A DNA stretch of 64,000 bases from Trichormus sp. M33_DOE_039. GTDB taxonomy: Bacteria; Cyanobacteriota; Cyanobacteriia; Cyanobacteriales; Nostocaceae. The stretch is taken from contig DVDT01000104.1 of assembly GCA_015296085.1 (NCBI GenBank), forward strand, positions 62,001-126,000. Direction: 5' to 3'. This document shows positions 34,761-43,762 of this stretch, one piece after another. The notes beneath the pieces are model-generated. The model had not been told where the DNA came from. It was given only the letters and a program-made list of their open reading frames with translations, and made no database searches. The translations under genes and the position numbers were made by a program. Every line of letters starts with the position of its first letter. The stretch's first letter is position 1.

Positions 34761-36179
34761 ATGACTAACCCTATAGAAGTACGTAATCCTCGGACGGGAA
34801 AATTTGACTATGTGATTATCCCACCGCCACCTCGGTTGCTAGCACAGCAATGTAATCGGGCGCGACGGGCGCAAACTCAATGGTATCAGTTGGGTGTAGA
34901 AGGTAGAATCGCCGCCTTGCAACAGTGGAAGGAAGCGATATTAGCGGAACGTCAACAACTGACAGACGCGTTAGTCAATGATACCGGCAGATTATCTATA
35001 TCCATATTAGAAATTGATTCTTTTTTGGGCAGCATTGACCGCTGGTGTGATTTAGCACCAGATTTACTGCAAGACTCAGCAAAAAATACCAGTATTCCCT
35101 TTATCGCTTTGCAACAAACCTCTGTACCTTACCCTCTAGTGGGGGTAATTAGTCCGTGGAATTTTCCCTTGTTGCTATCCATGATTGACACCATCCCGGC
35201 GTTGCTAGCGGGTTGTGCTGTTGTGGTGAAACCAAGTGAAATTGCACCCCGTTTTGTTGCACCTCTATTGACAGCACTAAATAATGTAACTAACCTACGG
35301 GATGTCTTAATTTTCATTGAGGGAGCAGGAGAAACGGGAGCAAATTTAATTGATTATGTAGATTTAATTTGTTTTACAGGTAGTGTAGCCACAGGACGAA
35401 GAGTGGGAGAAGCCGCAGCTAAACGCTTTATCCCCGCGTTTTTAGAATTGGGAGGCAAAGATCCAGCGATCGTTTTAGAATCAGCCAATGTAGACTTAGC
35501 CACCTCAGCTATTTTGTGGGGTGCAGTTGTCAACACTGGTCAGTCATGTCTTTCTATTGAAAGGATTTACGTTGCTGAACCCATATTTGAAGAGTTTTAT
35601 CATCAACTAATAGCTAAAGCGCACCGTCTTCAGCTAGCCTACCCCAACATTGAAAATGGGCAACTTGGCCCCATTATTGCTGAAAAACAAGCCGCAATCA
35701 TCAGTGATCATCTCTCTGATGCTATTGAAAAGGGTGCAGTCATTCACTGCGGTGGTAAAGTCGAGGAATTAGGTGGCGGTTGGTGGTGTCGTCCGACAGT
35801 CCTCACCCAAGTCAATCATTCCATGAAAGTGATGACTGAAGAAACTTTCGGCCCTATTATGCCTGTAATGCCGTTTCCCAGCCTTGAAGAAGCCGTATAC
35901 TTAGCCAATGATACAATTTATGGACTCAGTGCAGCCGTGTTTGCTGGTTCAGAAGACGAAGCTTTAGCCGTGGCGAAGCAAATTAAGGCCGGTGCTATTA
36001 GCATTAATGATGCTGCTTTAACTGCCATCATGCACGAAGGAGAAAAAAATGCCTTCAAATTTTCTGGTATAGGTGGTTCACGCATGGGTGCAGCAGCATT
36101 CAAGAGATTTATGCGAAAACAGGCGTTTTTAATCAAAACCAACTCTACTCATGACCCCTGGTGGTTTGATAATGCGTAA
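34761..36179 (+). CDS. aldehyde dehydrogenase family protein
   Basis: 472 residues. NAD(P)-dependent oxidation of an aldehyde to an acid. Seen: VGVISPWNFPLLLSM (N of the active site), AGCAVVVKPSEIAP, FTGSVATGRRVGEAAAKRFI, FLELGGKDPAIVLESAN with the catalytic Glu, and NTGQSCLSIERIYV with the catalytic Cys, then EETFGPIMPVMPF. The substrate is not evident. The start ATG at 34761 follows a TGTAGGGG-repeat gap of 62 bases after the nitrilase-like gene, so co-transcription is plausible. Confidence 0.93.
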   Translation: MTNPIEVRNPRTGKFDYVIIPPPPRLLAQQCNRARRAQTQWYQLGVEGRIAALQQWKEAILAERQQLTDALVNDTGRLSISILEIDSFLGSIDRWCDLAPDLLQDSAKNTSIPFIALQQTSVPYPLVGVISPWNFPLLLSMIDTIPALLAGCAVVVKPSEIAPRFVAPLLTALNNVTNLRDVLIFIEGAGETGANLIDYVDLICFTGSVATGRRVGEAAAKRFIPAFLELGGKDPAIVLESANVDLATSAILWGAVVNTGQSCLSIERIYVAEPIFEEFYHQLIAKAHRLQLAYPNIENGQLGPIIAEKQAAIISDHLSDAIEKGAVIHCGGKVEELGGGWWCRPTVLTQVNHSMKVMTEETFGPIMPVMPFPSLEEAVYLANDTIYGLSAAVFAGSEDEALAVAKQIKAGAISINDAALTAIMHEGEKNAFKFSGIGGSRMGAAAFKRFMRKQAFLIKTNSTHDPWWFDNA

Positions 36180-36284
36180 TAATGCAGTAAAAAGTAGAGT
36201 ATGTGATGGATTAACCAAGGATGCGTTGTGTTGTCGAGTTAACACACCCTACAACTTGAAACTAAATAGTATAAGGAATTAGTA

Positions 36285-36731
36285 ATGTCTAACATGAAAG
36301 CAGAAATGCCTGTACTCGCCCGTCATGAAGGCGATTGGGTTGGTACATACACTTTAATAGATACATCGGGTAAAATTCTTGACCAGCATGAATCCCATTT
36401 AACTTGTCAATTACCAGACAATAGCCCTTATCCCTACTACCAAATTAATCGTTATAAGTGGGCTAATGGTAAACAAGAAGAACATCAATTTCCGGGAACA
36501 TATCATGATAAAGTCCTTTGGTTTGATACAGAACGCATTCAAGGAAAAGCTTGGGAAATAGACGACTCAATCATCATTTTGTATTTTTCTTACAAGACAG
36601 TACCAGAAATGTACCTATATGAAATGATTCAAATTAGTCCAGATAATAACTATCGCGCTCGCACATGGCATTGGTTTAAGAACCATCAAATATACCAACG
36701 GACTATTATCCAAGAAGAACGGCTAAAATAA
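36285..36731 (+). CDS. DUF3598-like small lipocalin-fold protein
   Basis: 148 residues, no signal peptide. MPVLARHEGDWVGTYTLID, SHLTCQLPDNSPYPYYQINR, GTYHDKVLWFDTERIQGKAW and YEMIQISPDNNYRARTWHWF give an alternating strand pattern with Trp at the start (GDWVGTY), as in lipocalin-like DUF3598 proteins; this family call is from memory. Such barrels bind small hydrophobic or pigment-like ligands. TAAGGAATTAG before ATG 36285 offers a Shine-Dalgarno (AAGGA). Position between an aldehyde dehydrogenase and HisRS fits a member of the same gene row. Confidence 0.6.
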   Translation: MSNMKAEMPVLARHEGDWVGTYTLIDTSGKILDQHESHLTCQLPDNSPYPYYQINRYKWANGKQEEHQFPGTYHDKVLWFDTERIQGKAWEIDDSIIILYFSYKTVPEMYLYEMIQISPDNNYRARTWHWFKNHQIYQRTIIQEERLK

Positions 36732-36868
36732 GAACTCGCAATTACGTCAAAATCTACGGTAAGTGCGTTCACTTATTGAACGCACAATTTTCTGTAAAAA
36801 TGAAATAGCAACATATATGCTTAAATAATTGGTTATAATTTCAAGTTTCGGCTTGATAAGGTAGACGC

Positions 36869-38257
36869 ATGGCAAAAGGTGACAAAATAAACTTTTCTAC
36901 TCCTAGTGGTTTTCCTGAGTTTCTACCCAGTGAAAAACGCTTGGAATTATATTTATTAGATACCATCCGTAGAGTTTATGAAAGCTATGGATTTACTCCT
37001 ATTGAAACTCCCGCCGTTGAACGCTTAGAAGTATTACAAGCTAAAGGGAATCAAGGCGACAATATTATTTATGGTATAGACCCGATTCTGCCCCCAAATC
37101 GCCAAGCCGAAAAAGATAAATCCGGCGAAACAGGTTCAGAAGCAAGGGCATTAAAATTTGACCAAACTGTACCTTTAGCTGCTTATATTGCTCGCCACTT
37201 AAACGAATTAACCTTTCCCTTTGCGCGTTATCAAATGGATGTAGTTTTTCGGGGAGAAAGGGCAAAAGATGGTAGATTTCGTCAATTTCGTCAGTGTGAT
37301 ATTGATGTTGTAGGGCGAAGCAATCTCAGTTTGTTATATGATGCTCAAATGCCTGCAATTATCACTGAAATATTTGAAGCGATCAATATTGGTGACTTTG
37401 TAATTCGCGTCAATAATCGCAAAGTTTTGACGGGATTCTTTCAATCTTTAGGCATCTCAGAAACTCAAATTAAATCTTGTATTGGCATCATTGATAATCT
37501 GGAAAAAATCGGTGAGACTAAAGTTAAACAAGAGTTAGAAAAAGAAGGCGTTAATTCAGAACAGACACAAAAAATTATTGATTTTATCAAAATTGATGGT
37601 GGGAGTGATGAAGTATTAGATAAACTTAAACACCTCTCACAAAATCTACCAGAATGCGAACAATTTAGTTTAGGTGTCAGTGAACTAGAAACGGTAATTG
37701 CAGGTGTGCGGAATCTGGGAGTACCTGACAAACGGTTTTGTATTGATTTAGCGATCGCCCGTGGTTTAAACTACTATACTGGCACAGTCTACGAGACTAC
37801 TCTCATAGGTCACGAGGCTTTAGGTAGCATCTGTTCTGGTGGCAGATATGAAGAATTAGTCGGGATGTTTTTAGGCGAGAAAATGCCTGGTGTGGGCATT
37901 TCCATTGGGTTAACGCGCTTAATTAGTCGCTTACTCAAAGCAGGTATTCTCAACACTTTACCTGCAACACCAGCGCAGGTAGTGGTAGTAAATATGCAAG
38001 AAGATTTAATGCCAACTTATTTAAAAGTTTCCCAACATTTACGCCAAGCGGGGATCAATGTTGTGACAAACTTTGATAAACGTCCCTTGGGTAAACAATT
38101 CCAAGCAGCAGATAAACAAGGAATTCGTTTTTGTGTGATTATTGGTGCTGATGAAGCAGCAGCACAAAAGTCATCTTTGAAAGATTTAAAATCAGGCGAA
38201 CAAGTAGAAGTAGCGTTAGCAGATTTAGCTGAGGAAGTTAAGCGTAGGCTTGTGTAA
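36869..38257 (+). CDS. hisS: histidine-tRNA ligase (archaeal/eukaryotic-like type)
   Basis: 462 residues. Class II aminoacyl-tRNA synthetase. Motif 2 is VFRGERAKDGRFRQFRQCDI (about 127-146), the histidine-binding LARGLNYYTGTVYE-type motif is present (AIARGLNYYTGTVYE), motif 3 reads GVGISIGLTRL, and a C-terminal anticodon domain follows (VVVNMQEDLMPTYLKVSQHL ... GKQFQAADKQGIRFCVIIG). The motif 2 form FRQCDIDVVG is the style of archaeal, eukaryotic and some bacterial HisRS rather than the RPQAGRYRQFHQ style of standard bacterial enzymes, so it may be a second HisRS. Catalytic residues look intact. It sits among metabolic genes, not with translation genes. Confidence 0.88.
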   Translation: MAKGDKINFSTPSGFPEFLPSEKRLELYLLDTIRRVYESYGFTPIETPAVERLEVLQAKGNQGDNIIYGIDPILPPNRQAEKDKSGETGSEARALKFDQTVPLAAYIARHLNELTFPFARYQMDVVFRGERAKDGRFRQFRQCDIDVVGRSNLSLLYDAQMPAIITEIFEAINIGDFVIRVNNRKVLTGFFQSLGISETQIKSCIGIIDNLEKIGETKVKQELEKEGVNSEQTQKIIDFIKIDGGSDEVLDKLKHLSQNLPECEQFSLGVSELETVIAGVRNLGVPDKRFCIDLAIARGLNYYTGTVYETTLIGHEALGSICSGGRYEELVGMFLGEKMPGVGISIGLTRLISRLLKAGILNTLPATPAQVVVVNMQEDLMPTYLKVSQHLRQAGINVVTNFDKRPLGKQFQAADKQGIRFCVIIGADEAAAQKSSLKDLKSGEQVEVALADLAEEVKRRLV

Positions 38258-38279
38258 TTATATGGCTATCTGAGATATA

Positions 38280-38312
38280 AGATCACCGACTTCTCAAAGA
38301 AATTGGTGATCT
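38280..38312. repeat. hairpin between hisS and the cupin-like gene
   Basis: AGATCACC and GGTGATCT pair exactly over 8 bases with a 17-base loop that can pair partly (TTCT/AGAA). No T-run follows, so a processing or partial termination role is only possible. Confidence 0.4.
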
Positions 38313-38355
38313 GAAGCCTTGTTTGCTCACAGTTTATTTAAGGCAAAAAAGTAAA

Positions 38356-39231
38356 ATGGAAAATCAACATCAAGTCAAATTAGATTTACCAATTATTCCA
38401 GAAGACTGGGGTGGCGATGGTAGAGGACGCATGAATTTATCAGGAAGACAGACGGCAATTTCTTCAGCACACATACCTCGTCAATATCAATTCTTTGACT
38501 CGAACACTGTATCAGAGGAACAAGGTTGGCGAATTCCAGGAATGCCAGATAATGTAGTATTTGGAAGTCGGAGATTACTCACTTGGCATGATTGCGGTGC
38601 TTCTACTTCTAGAGTTGTATTACCACCCAACTTCAAAGCACCATCAGGTATCTTTACTGCTGATTTAGAACTTTTTATTTTAAAAGGTACAATTCAAATA
38701 GGTGAATGGAAACTCAATAAGCATTGTTATTCTTTTATTCCGGCGGGAATAAAAGTAGGAGATTGGCAAGTGCTAGGGGGTGAAGATGTAGAAATATTGT
38801 GGATGGAAAATGCTTCTGCACATTACCAAAATCTAGAAAATAATCATCCAGATGCTAGATTAAACGAATTTATTCCTGTTTTAGATAGTAAATTATTGCC
38901 TTGGGGTAAAACAGATACAGTACAGTTTATTCAAGCGAATAAGAAATGGCTCAGGAAAGATGCTAATGGTGGTGGAGTTTGGCTACTGGCAATATTGCCA
39001 CATTATGATGGTATATACCCACAAATTCAATGTTATAACGAAGAAGGTTATTGCCTTGCTGGATACTGTGATATTGGAGAACATCATTTTGTAAAAGATT
39101 ACTTTGCTTATGGGCCGAGTTTTATGACCTCTCCTTGGCATAGAACAGATGATGGTTGTTTATTTTTCATTAGAGTTGATAGGGATTTATCAAAAGTAAG
39201 TACAGTTTTGTCCTATGCAAATGGTGATTAA
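38356..39231 (+). CDS. cupin-like protein (DUF4437-type architecture)
   Basis: 291 residues from ATG 38356, preceded by AAGG; an upstream TTG at 38323 is possible. Two related beta-barrel halves are suggested: LLTWHDCGASTSRVVLPPNF ... ELFILKGTIQIGEWKLNKHC (about 75-125) and GVWLLAILPHYDGIYPQIQC ... HHFVKDYFAYGPSFMTSPWH (about 215-275). The halves follow the cupin motif order (GD-like ... E..xLKG.IxIG ... G), but the metal-binding His pair of the first motif is missing in the N-terminal half. A bicupin with at most one metal site is likely. Substrate unknown. Stops one base before the convergent dihydropyrimidinase-like gene ends. Confidence 0.6.
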   Translation: MENQHQVKLDLPIIPEDWGGDGRGRMNLSGRQTAISSAHIPRQYQFFDSNTVSEEQGWRIPGMPDNVVFGSRRLLTWHDCGASTSRVVLPPNFKAPSGIFTADLELFILKGTIQIGEWKLNKHCYSFIPAGIKVGDWQVLGGEDVEILWMENASAHYQNLENNHPDARLNEFIPVLDSKLLPWGKTDTVQFIQANKKWLRKDANGGGVWLLAILPHYDGIYPQIQCYNEEGYCLAGYCDIGEHHFVKDYFAYGPSFMTSPWHRTDDGCLFFIRVDRDLSKVSTVLSYANGD

Positions 39232-39232
39232 T

Positions 39233-40726
39233 CTACCGCCTTTTTAAATAATTACCCATTGCTGAACCAATAATTTGTCCATTGTGATAAATCAAATTTC
39301 CTCGCAAAAAGGTACTTTTCACCTTTCCTGTTAACTCCATCCCTGCAAAGGGAGTGTAACCTTGTTGTGACTCCGACTCAGCCGTATTCACTATAAAACT
39401 TTCATTGGGGTCTAATAAAACCAAATCAGCATCGAAACCAACATCAATATCTCCTTTTTGCAACAAACCAAACCGCCGGGATGGATTCCACGATAGCAAT
39501 TTAGCCATGTGGTTGTAAGACATTCCTCGCTTACTACCTTCACTGAATACACCGGAGAGTAAATATTCTGTACCACCAAAACCAGACTTGGCTAACCAAA
39601 TATTATTCGGGTCTTTCGCACTAATTTTTTGTTCCGCAGCACAGCAAGCATGGTCACTAACTATCCAATCTACTTGATGATTGAGTACCGTTTGCCACAA
39701 GTATTCCACATCAGCACGGGAACGAATAGGGGGGTTAACTTTTGCCCAAGTACCATTGGGAGTATCAACATCTAATAATAAATGCCCCACAGTAAGTTCT
39801 CGCCGGAAATTGATATGGGGAAAAGCAGTTTCCATAGTCAAAGCTGCTTCCATTGCTTTACGGGAACTCAGATGCAATAAATTGATATTTGCACAGTTAG
39901 TTTCGTGCGCCAAATAGGAAGCAATACAAATTGCTAATCCTTCGGAATGGGGAGGACGGGCTGCACTGTAAGCGTGCAATCCGCTGAGGCTAGAATCATT
40001 TTCAACTATTTTTGTATAGGCATTGAGAATTTCTGCAACTTCGCAATGCAAACTTAAGCTAATAGTTGCTTGCGCTTCTGGGTGACTTTCTCTTAACTTT
40101 GCCAAACCCCGCATGATAAATTCAAAGTGAGCAAAGTCGTATCTTTCTGTTTTATTAATCATCAAAAATAGGTTTTGTTGATCAGAAAGACCATGTAAAC
40201 CATAGCCACCGTAAAACATAAATATTTTAAATGAGCTAACGCCATATTCGTCAAATAGCATTGGCATTTCATCAATATGCTGACTGCTAATGGGTGCGAT
40301 ATGGTAGCTGTAATCTACAAAGAAATTTCCTTGTGATAATGCTAATACTTCCGGGAAAAAGTCTTGGTATGAACCACCTTTGTTAAGATAATATTTGCCA
40401 GTACGGATGTAATTGAGGCTGGTTGTGACTCCCCCCATTGCGGCGGCTTTACTTTCTGTCACTGCATCTTGGTCAAGGGGTTGATAAATACCGATGTGCA
40501 TATGAGCGTCTACAACCCCAGGAAAGCCAAGCAGGTTTTTGGCATCAAATACTTCTTTACCTCGGTCTACGTTAATATTGGGAGCAATATGGGCAAATTT
40601 CCCATCTTTAATTCCTAAATCTAGGAGTGCGATCGCATTCTGCCCACCGTAGGTAATTGAATCATGATCAGGACGAACTACTCGTACATTTTTGATAATT
40701 TTATCTAATATAGGAGGTTCAGACAC
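39233..40726 (-). CDS. dihydropyrimidinase/hydantoinase-like cyclic amidohydrolase
   Basis: 497 residues from a GTG at 40726 preceded by GAGG at a 6-base distance; an ATG at 40774 gives 513 residues but its first 16 are unlike the family. All metal and catalytic markers are present: DAHMHIG (HxH), SSFKIFMFYGG with the lysine that is carboxylated, LSLHCEVAEI, INLLHLSSRKA and WIVSDHACCA. The enzyme hydrolyses cyclic amides such as dihydropyrimidines, hydantoins or allantoin-like rings; which one is not decidable. It is the only minus-strand gene within the enzyme row and converges on the cupin-like gene with one base between stops. Confidence 0.88.
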   Translation of the reverse strand: MSEPPILDKIIKNVRVVRPDHDSITYGGQNAIALLDLGIKDGKFAHIAPNINVDRGKEVFDAKNLLGFPGVVDAHMHIGIYQPLDQDAVTESKAAAMGGVTTSLNYIRTGKYYLNKGGSYQDFFPEVLALSQGNFFVDYSYHIAPISSQHIDEMPMLFDEYGVSSFKIFMFYGGYGLHGLSDQQNLFLMINKTERYDFAHFEFIMRGLAKLRESHPEAQATISLSLHCEVAEILNAYTKIVENDSSLSGLHAYSAARPPHSEGLAICIASYLAHETNCANINLLHLSSRKAMEAALTMETAFPHINFRRELTVGHLLLDVDTPNGTWAKVNPPIRSRADVEYLWQTVLNHQVDWIVSDHACCAAEQKISAKDPNNIWLAKSGFGGTEYLLSGVFSEGSKRGMSYNHMAKLLSWNPSRRFGLLQKGDIDVGFDADLVLLDPNESFIVNTAESESQQGYTPFAGMELTGKVKSTFLRGNLIYHNGQIIGSAMGNYLKRR

Positions 40727-40853
40727 AGTAGACCTCACACTAAAATGATGGCAGTAAGCCAGTAGTGTCAACATCCTACAGTAACAACCACTAAAATCTA
40801 TAACTGTGTAACAGTTTTTATCAGAAAAGCCAGAAGACAGAAGGATTTAAATT

Positions 40854-41669
40854 TTGAATTCGGAGTGTAGCGACGTGTCAACCTTTAATGAGTATCATCT
40901 TAATCCAGAGACATTTCTGTTTCTCAAGATTTTTCAAGATAATTGGCAAGTTATTAGAGATGAATTTACCGGATTTATTCATCAAGCATCCCATGAGGAA
41001 TTAAAATTTACTTACGATGTCTTGGGACCTAAAAGTAAAACAATTAAAACCAAAGGGAACTCAAAATATAGTGCTTTTGGTATTTTATTTCAAGGCTTAT
41101 TGATTGAAAAATATATTCAAGTACATCAAATCCAATATCCTGATTATGGCACAGATGAAGCTGCAACTAAAGCACTAGCTTTAAGAGAGAAATATTTTCC
41201 AAATTTGGCTCAGTTCATAGAAAAAGTGAACCTAAGTGATGATGGTGTTCTCAGGAATGTGTATTTTGGAACATTTCATCCAGGCTTAGATATTAAGCTT
41301 CATGTTAACTATAATCCTCACATGAACCGGGGCTATTTAGGATTGATTGTGCCGCAAGGGGATGTGGCGATGAAGATATGTCATGAACAGCTTTATTGGC
41401 ATGAAGGAAAGTTCATGGTTTTAGATCATAGCTATCCACATTGCCCACATAATTACACTAATTATGATAGAACTGTTTTGGTTGTTGACTTTTTTAAAAC
41501 GGATCAACCGAGAGAAGAAGTGATCCGATTTGAACAAGAGCAAGTTACACAACGGATGCAGGATAATCCTTATAGTTTGGGTGTTTTTGGTAAGAGTGAT
41601 CAGGCTCAGGAAGCAGATTTTATTAAGTATGGTTTAGCTCATCAGTTGGAGTGGGATAAAGCTTTATAA
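40854..41669 (+). CDS. aspartyl/asparaginyl beta-hydroxylase-like protein with altered iron ligand
   Basis: 271 residues. The C-terminal half follows the AspH 2-oxoglutarate dioxygenase fold: GTFHPGLDIKLHVNYNP, RGYLGLIVPQG, LYWHEGKFMVLDHSYPHCPH and YDRTVLVVDFF. In AspH the ligand histidines are in MHLGL and in DDSFEH. Here the second is His196, but the first is Tyr161 (GYLGL). The 2OG-binding Arg is kept (DR, 206). The enzyme may use another ligand, such as a nearby His, or have lost oxidation. Start: TTG 40854 has AAGGA eight bases before; GTG 40875 with GGAG nine bases before is equally good and begins VSTFNEYHL. Confidence 0.78.
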   Translation: MNSECSDVSTFNEYHLNPETFLFLKIFQDNWQVIRDEFTGFIHQASHEELKFTYDVLGPKSKTIKTKGNSKYSAFGILFQGLLIEKYIQVHQIQYPDYGTDEAATKALALREKYFPNLAQFIEKVNLSDDGVLRNVYFGTFHPGLDIKLHVNYNPHMNRGYLGLIVPQGDVAMKICHEQLYWHEGKFMVLDHSYPHCPHNYTNYDRTVLVVDFFKTDQPREEVIRFEQEQVTQRMQDNPYSLGVFGKSDQAQEADFIKYGLAHQLEWDKAL

Positions 41670-41806
41670 GGTGGAATATCCTAAGTCTGATTAAACGCGA
41701 AGTGGTATAGAAGAATGCAAAGATGACATCGAAGCTATGTAATTGGTGTTTTTAAGATTTAGGATGATTATTTTGTTTATGTATTGTAAATTGAATCATT
41801 TTAAAG

Positions 41807-42808
41807 ATGCAAAGTTATAGGAAGTTAATAGCTAAACGACTGCATCAGGATTTTAATTCTGCTGTTGAGATTGTGGAAGTTTCTATCTCTGCACCTGCAA
41901 ATCATGAAATTCTAATTCGGAATAAATTCGCCGGAATTAATGCAGGTTTTGATACTTTACTTTGTCGGGGTGAAGTTCCTTATGTGAATCTAACTCCACC
42001 TTTTGATTTGGGTGTAGAAGCAGTTGGGGAAGTAGTAGCTGTTGGTGAAAATGTCTCCGATTTCCAAGTCGGTGATGCTGTCATCACTACTTTACGTGGT
42101 GGTGGTTATCGGGAATATCAAGTAATAGATGCTAGTCTGGCTGTGAAGGTGCAGGAAGCAACGCCGGAAGTTCTCAACCTTGTACCTACAGGTGTATCAG
42201 CTTTGGTGGCTTTGGAACAAGTGGGGGAAATGCAAAATAATGAGGTGGTTTTGGTGACGGCTGCGGCTGGCGGTACTGGCCATATTGCGGTGCAGTTGGC
42301 AAAGTTAGCAGGGAACTATGTGATTGGTACTTGCAGTTCGGCGGCGAAGGCGAAATTATTAAGGGAATTAGGCTGCGATCGCATCATTAATTATCATACA
42401 GAAAATCTTGATCAAGTCCTCAAGCACGAGTACCCTAATGGGATTAACTTGATTTTTGAGTGTGTAGGTAAACAAGTCTTTGATACCTGCGTTGCCAACT
42501 TGGCTATTCGAGGACGTTTAGTCAGTATTGGCTATATTTCTGAATATGGGAAACATGTCGAACAAGTGATGCAACCGCGCATTTATCACCAACTCTTTTG
42601 GAAGGCTGCTTCAGTGCGAGGTTTTTTGATGCCACATTATCAGGAGTATATCCCAGAAGCACGCGATCGCCTGTTAAATTTGTTCTATGCAGGTAAACTG
42701 AAAGTATTTGTTGACTCCACCGAATTTCACGGTCTAGAATCTATTCCCACTGCTGTAGAATACCTGCTAAGTGGTCAAAATTGTGGCAAAGTAGTTGTCA
42801 AGTTTTAG
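41807..42808 (+). CDS. zinc-independent MDR oxidoreductase (quinone-oxidoreductase/prostaglandin-reductase-like)
   Basis: 333 residues. Medium-chain dehydrogenase/reductase. Seen: HEILIRNKFAGINAGFDTLL, VGVEAVGEVVAVGENVSDFQ-type core (LGVEAVGEVVAVGENVS), and the NADPH-binding AAAGGTGHIAVQLAKLAGNYV. The structural and catalytic zinc cysteines of alcohol dehydrogenases are absent, as in quinone oxidoreductases and enoyl/prostaglandin reductases. It likely reduces an activated C=C bond with NADPH. The SnoaL-like gene starts 14 bases after the stop, so the two are co-transcribed. Confidence 0.9.
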   Translation: MQSYRKLIAKRLHQDFNSAVEIVEVSISAPANHEILIRNKFAGINAGFDTLLCRGEVPYVNLTPPFDLGVEAVGEVVAVGENVSDFQVGDAVITTLRGGGYREYQVIDASLAVKVQEATPEVLNLVPTGVSALVALEQVGEMQNNEVVLVTAAAGGTGHIAVQLAKLAGNYVIGTCSSAAKAKLLRELGCDRIINYHTENLDQVLKHEYPNGINLIFECVGKQVFDTCVANLAIRGRLVSIGYISEYGKHVEQVMQPRIYHQLFWKAASVRGFLMPHYQEYIPEARDRLLNLFYAGKLKVFVDSTEFHGLESIPTAVEYLLSGQNCGKVVVKF

Positions 42809-42822
42809 TTTTTGAGAGAAAT

Positions 42823-43218
42823 ATGGTGCAAAATGCAGAAAATACTTTAAAAGTTGCGCATCAAGCATTTGAACATTTTACCCACGGTTTAGCGACAGGG
42901 GAATGGCAAGCATTCTTTGATATGCTGACAGATGATTTTACTTTTTGGTTTCCCATAGGAAAATTTCAAGGTTTAAATCAAGGTAAAGAGAAAGCCAAAG
43001 AATTTTTTTACTACGTTTCAGCATCTTTTCAGCTTGGACTTGAACTAGTGTCTTTAGACAGAATTACCAGTAATGACACAACTGTGGTGTTTGAATTTAA
43101 AGATGCCGGACTTTTATTAGGACAGCCTTACAAAAATCGTGTAGCAGTTTCTTTTGATGTACGAGAAGACAAAATTTGTAGTTATCGAGAATATTTTGGT
43201 AGCGATGGGAAATCCTAA
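42823..43218 (+). CDS. SnoaL-like NTF2-fold protein
   Basis: 131 residues from ATG 42823 with GAGAGAA seven bases ahead; a TTG at 42781 lies inside the preceding gene and is rejected. LKVAHQAFEHFTHGLATGEW, FFDMLTDDFTFWFPIGKFQG and VAVSFDVREDKICSYREYF are the helix-then-sheet pattern of small NTF2/SnoaL-like proteins, which include isomerases, cyclases and hydrolases of small molecules. No specific substrate can be given. It ends the likely MDR transcript. Confidence 0.82.
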   Translation: MVQNAENTLKVAHQAFEHFTHGLATGEWQAFFDMLTDDFTFWFPIGKFQGLNQGKEKAKEFFYYVSASFQLGLELVSLDRITSNDTTVVFEFKDAGLLLGQPYKNRVAVSFDVREDKICSYREYFGSDGKS

Positions 43219-43297
43219 TTAGTAAACATAAGTCTTTTATTTGTGTAGGTAAAATTTTCAGGAAAGGAAAATCAGCTACCTTTTTAACTCGCCGCCT

Positions 43298-43762
43298 CTA
43301 ATTATTTTGAGCTTTTAAAGTTTGAATTTCTTTGCACTTGGCTTCAGCTGCTTGATAAGCTGCTAAATATTCTTGGCCTCCCAACATTACATCACCATAA
43401 TATTCATATGGTGCATCACCATAGATAGGTAATGGGTCATCCTCTGGATAATCTTCTTTTGATTCTTCGATCACTGCTTTCAGCTGCTTGACACTCAAAC
43501 TGTGAGCTGTAAAATACCACAGTTGCTGGTCATTTTTATGTAGGTAGGGTAAGTTAGGATCAACAATTTTATCCTCTATTTGAATCCAACTATGTTCCAG
43601 AGGTTTGTATGGCTTACTCTCACAAACCAAAAATCCTTGGACATATTTAGCACCCTCTGTTGCTATTGCGGCTTTATAAGCATTATCAAAGGGCTTCTTA
43701 GCTTTACTTTTGATGCTTTCAGCAATTGTTATTGATAGTTCCTCATCCAATATCTTGTTCAT
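43298..43762 (-). CDS. hypothetical protein, 154 residues
   Basis: No family with known function. The pattern KYVQGFLVCESKPYKPLEHS WIQIEDKIVDPNLP (about 38-72) resembles small proteins that carry a G-x-x-V ... EHSWIE-x-x-G-x-IVDP stretch, but I cannot name them. It is acidic in the second half (EESKEDYPEDDPLP) and ends in a Lys/Gln-rich helix. ATG 43762 is the first codon. It is on the strand opposite to its neighbours and has its own 745-bp AT-rich gap upstream. Composition matches the genome, so it is probably real. Confidence 0.6.
   Translation of the reverse strand: MNKILDEELSITIAESIKSKAKKPFDNAYKAAIATEGAKYVQGFLVCESKPYKPLEHSWIQIEDKIVDPNLPYLHKNDQQLWYFTAHSLSVKQLKAVIEESKEDYPEDDPLPIYGDAPYEYYGDVMLGGQEYLAAYQAAEAKCKEIQTLKAQNN

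Noticed and set aside
42781-42822. Upstream TTG start for the SnoaL-like gene
   Set aside because: Lies within the preceding gene; ATG 42823 has a Shine-Dalgarno and fits the domain start.
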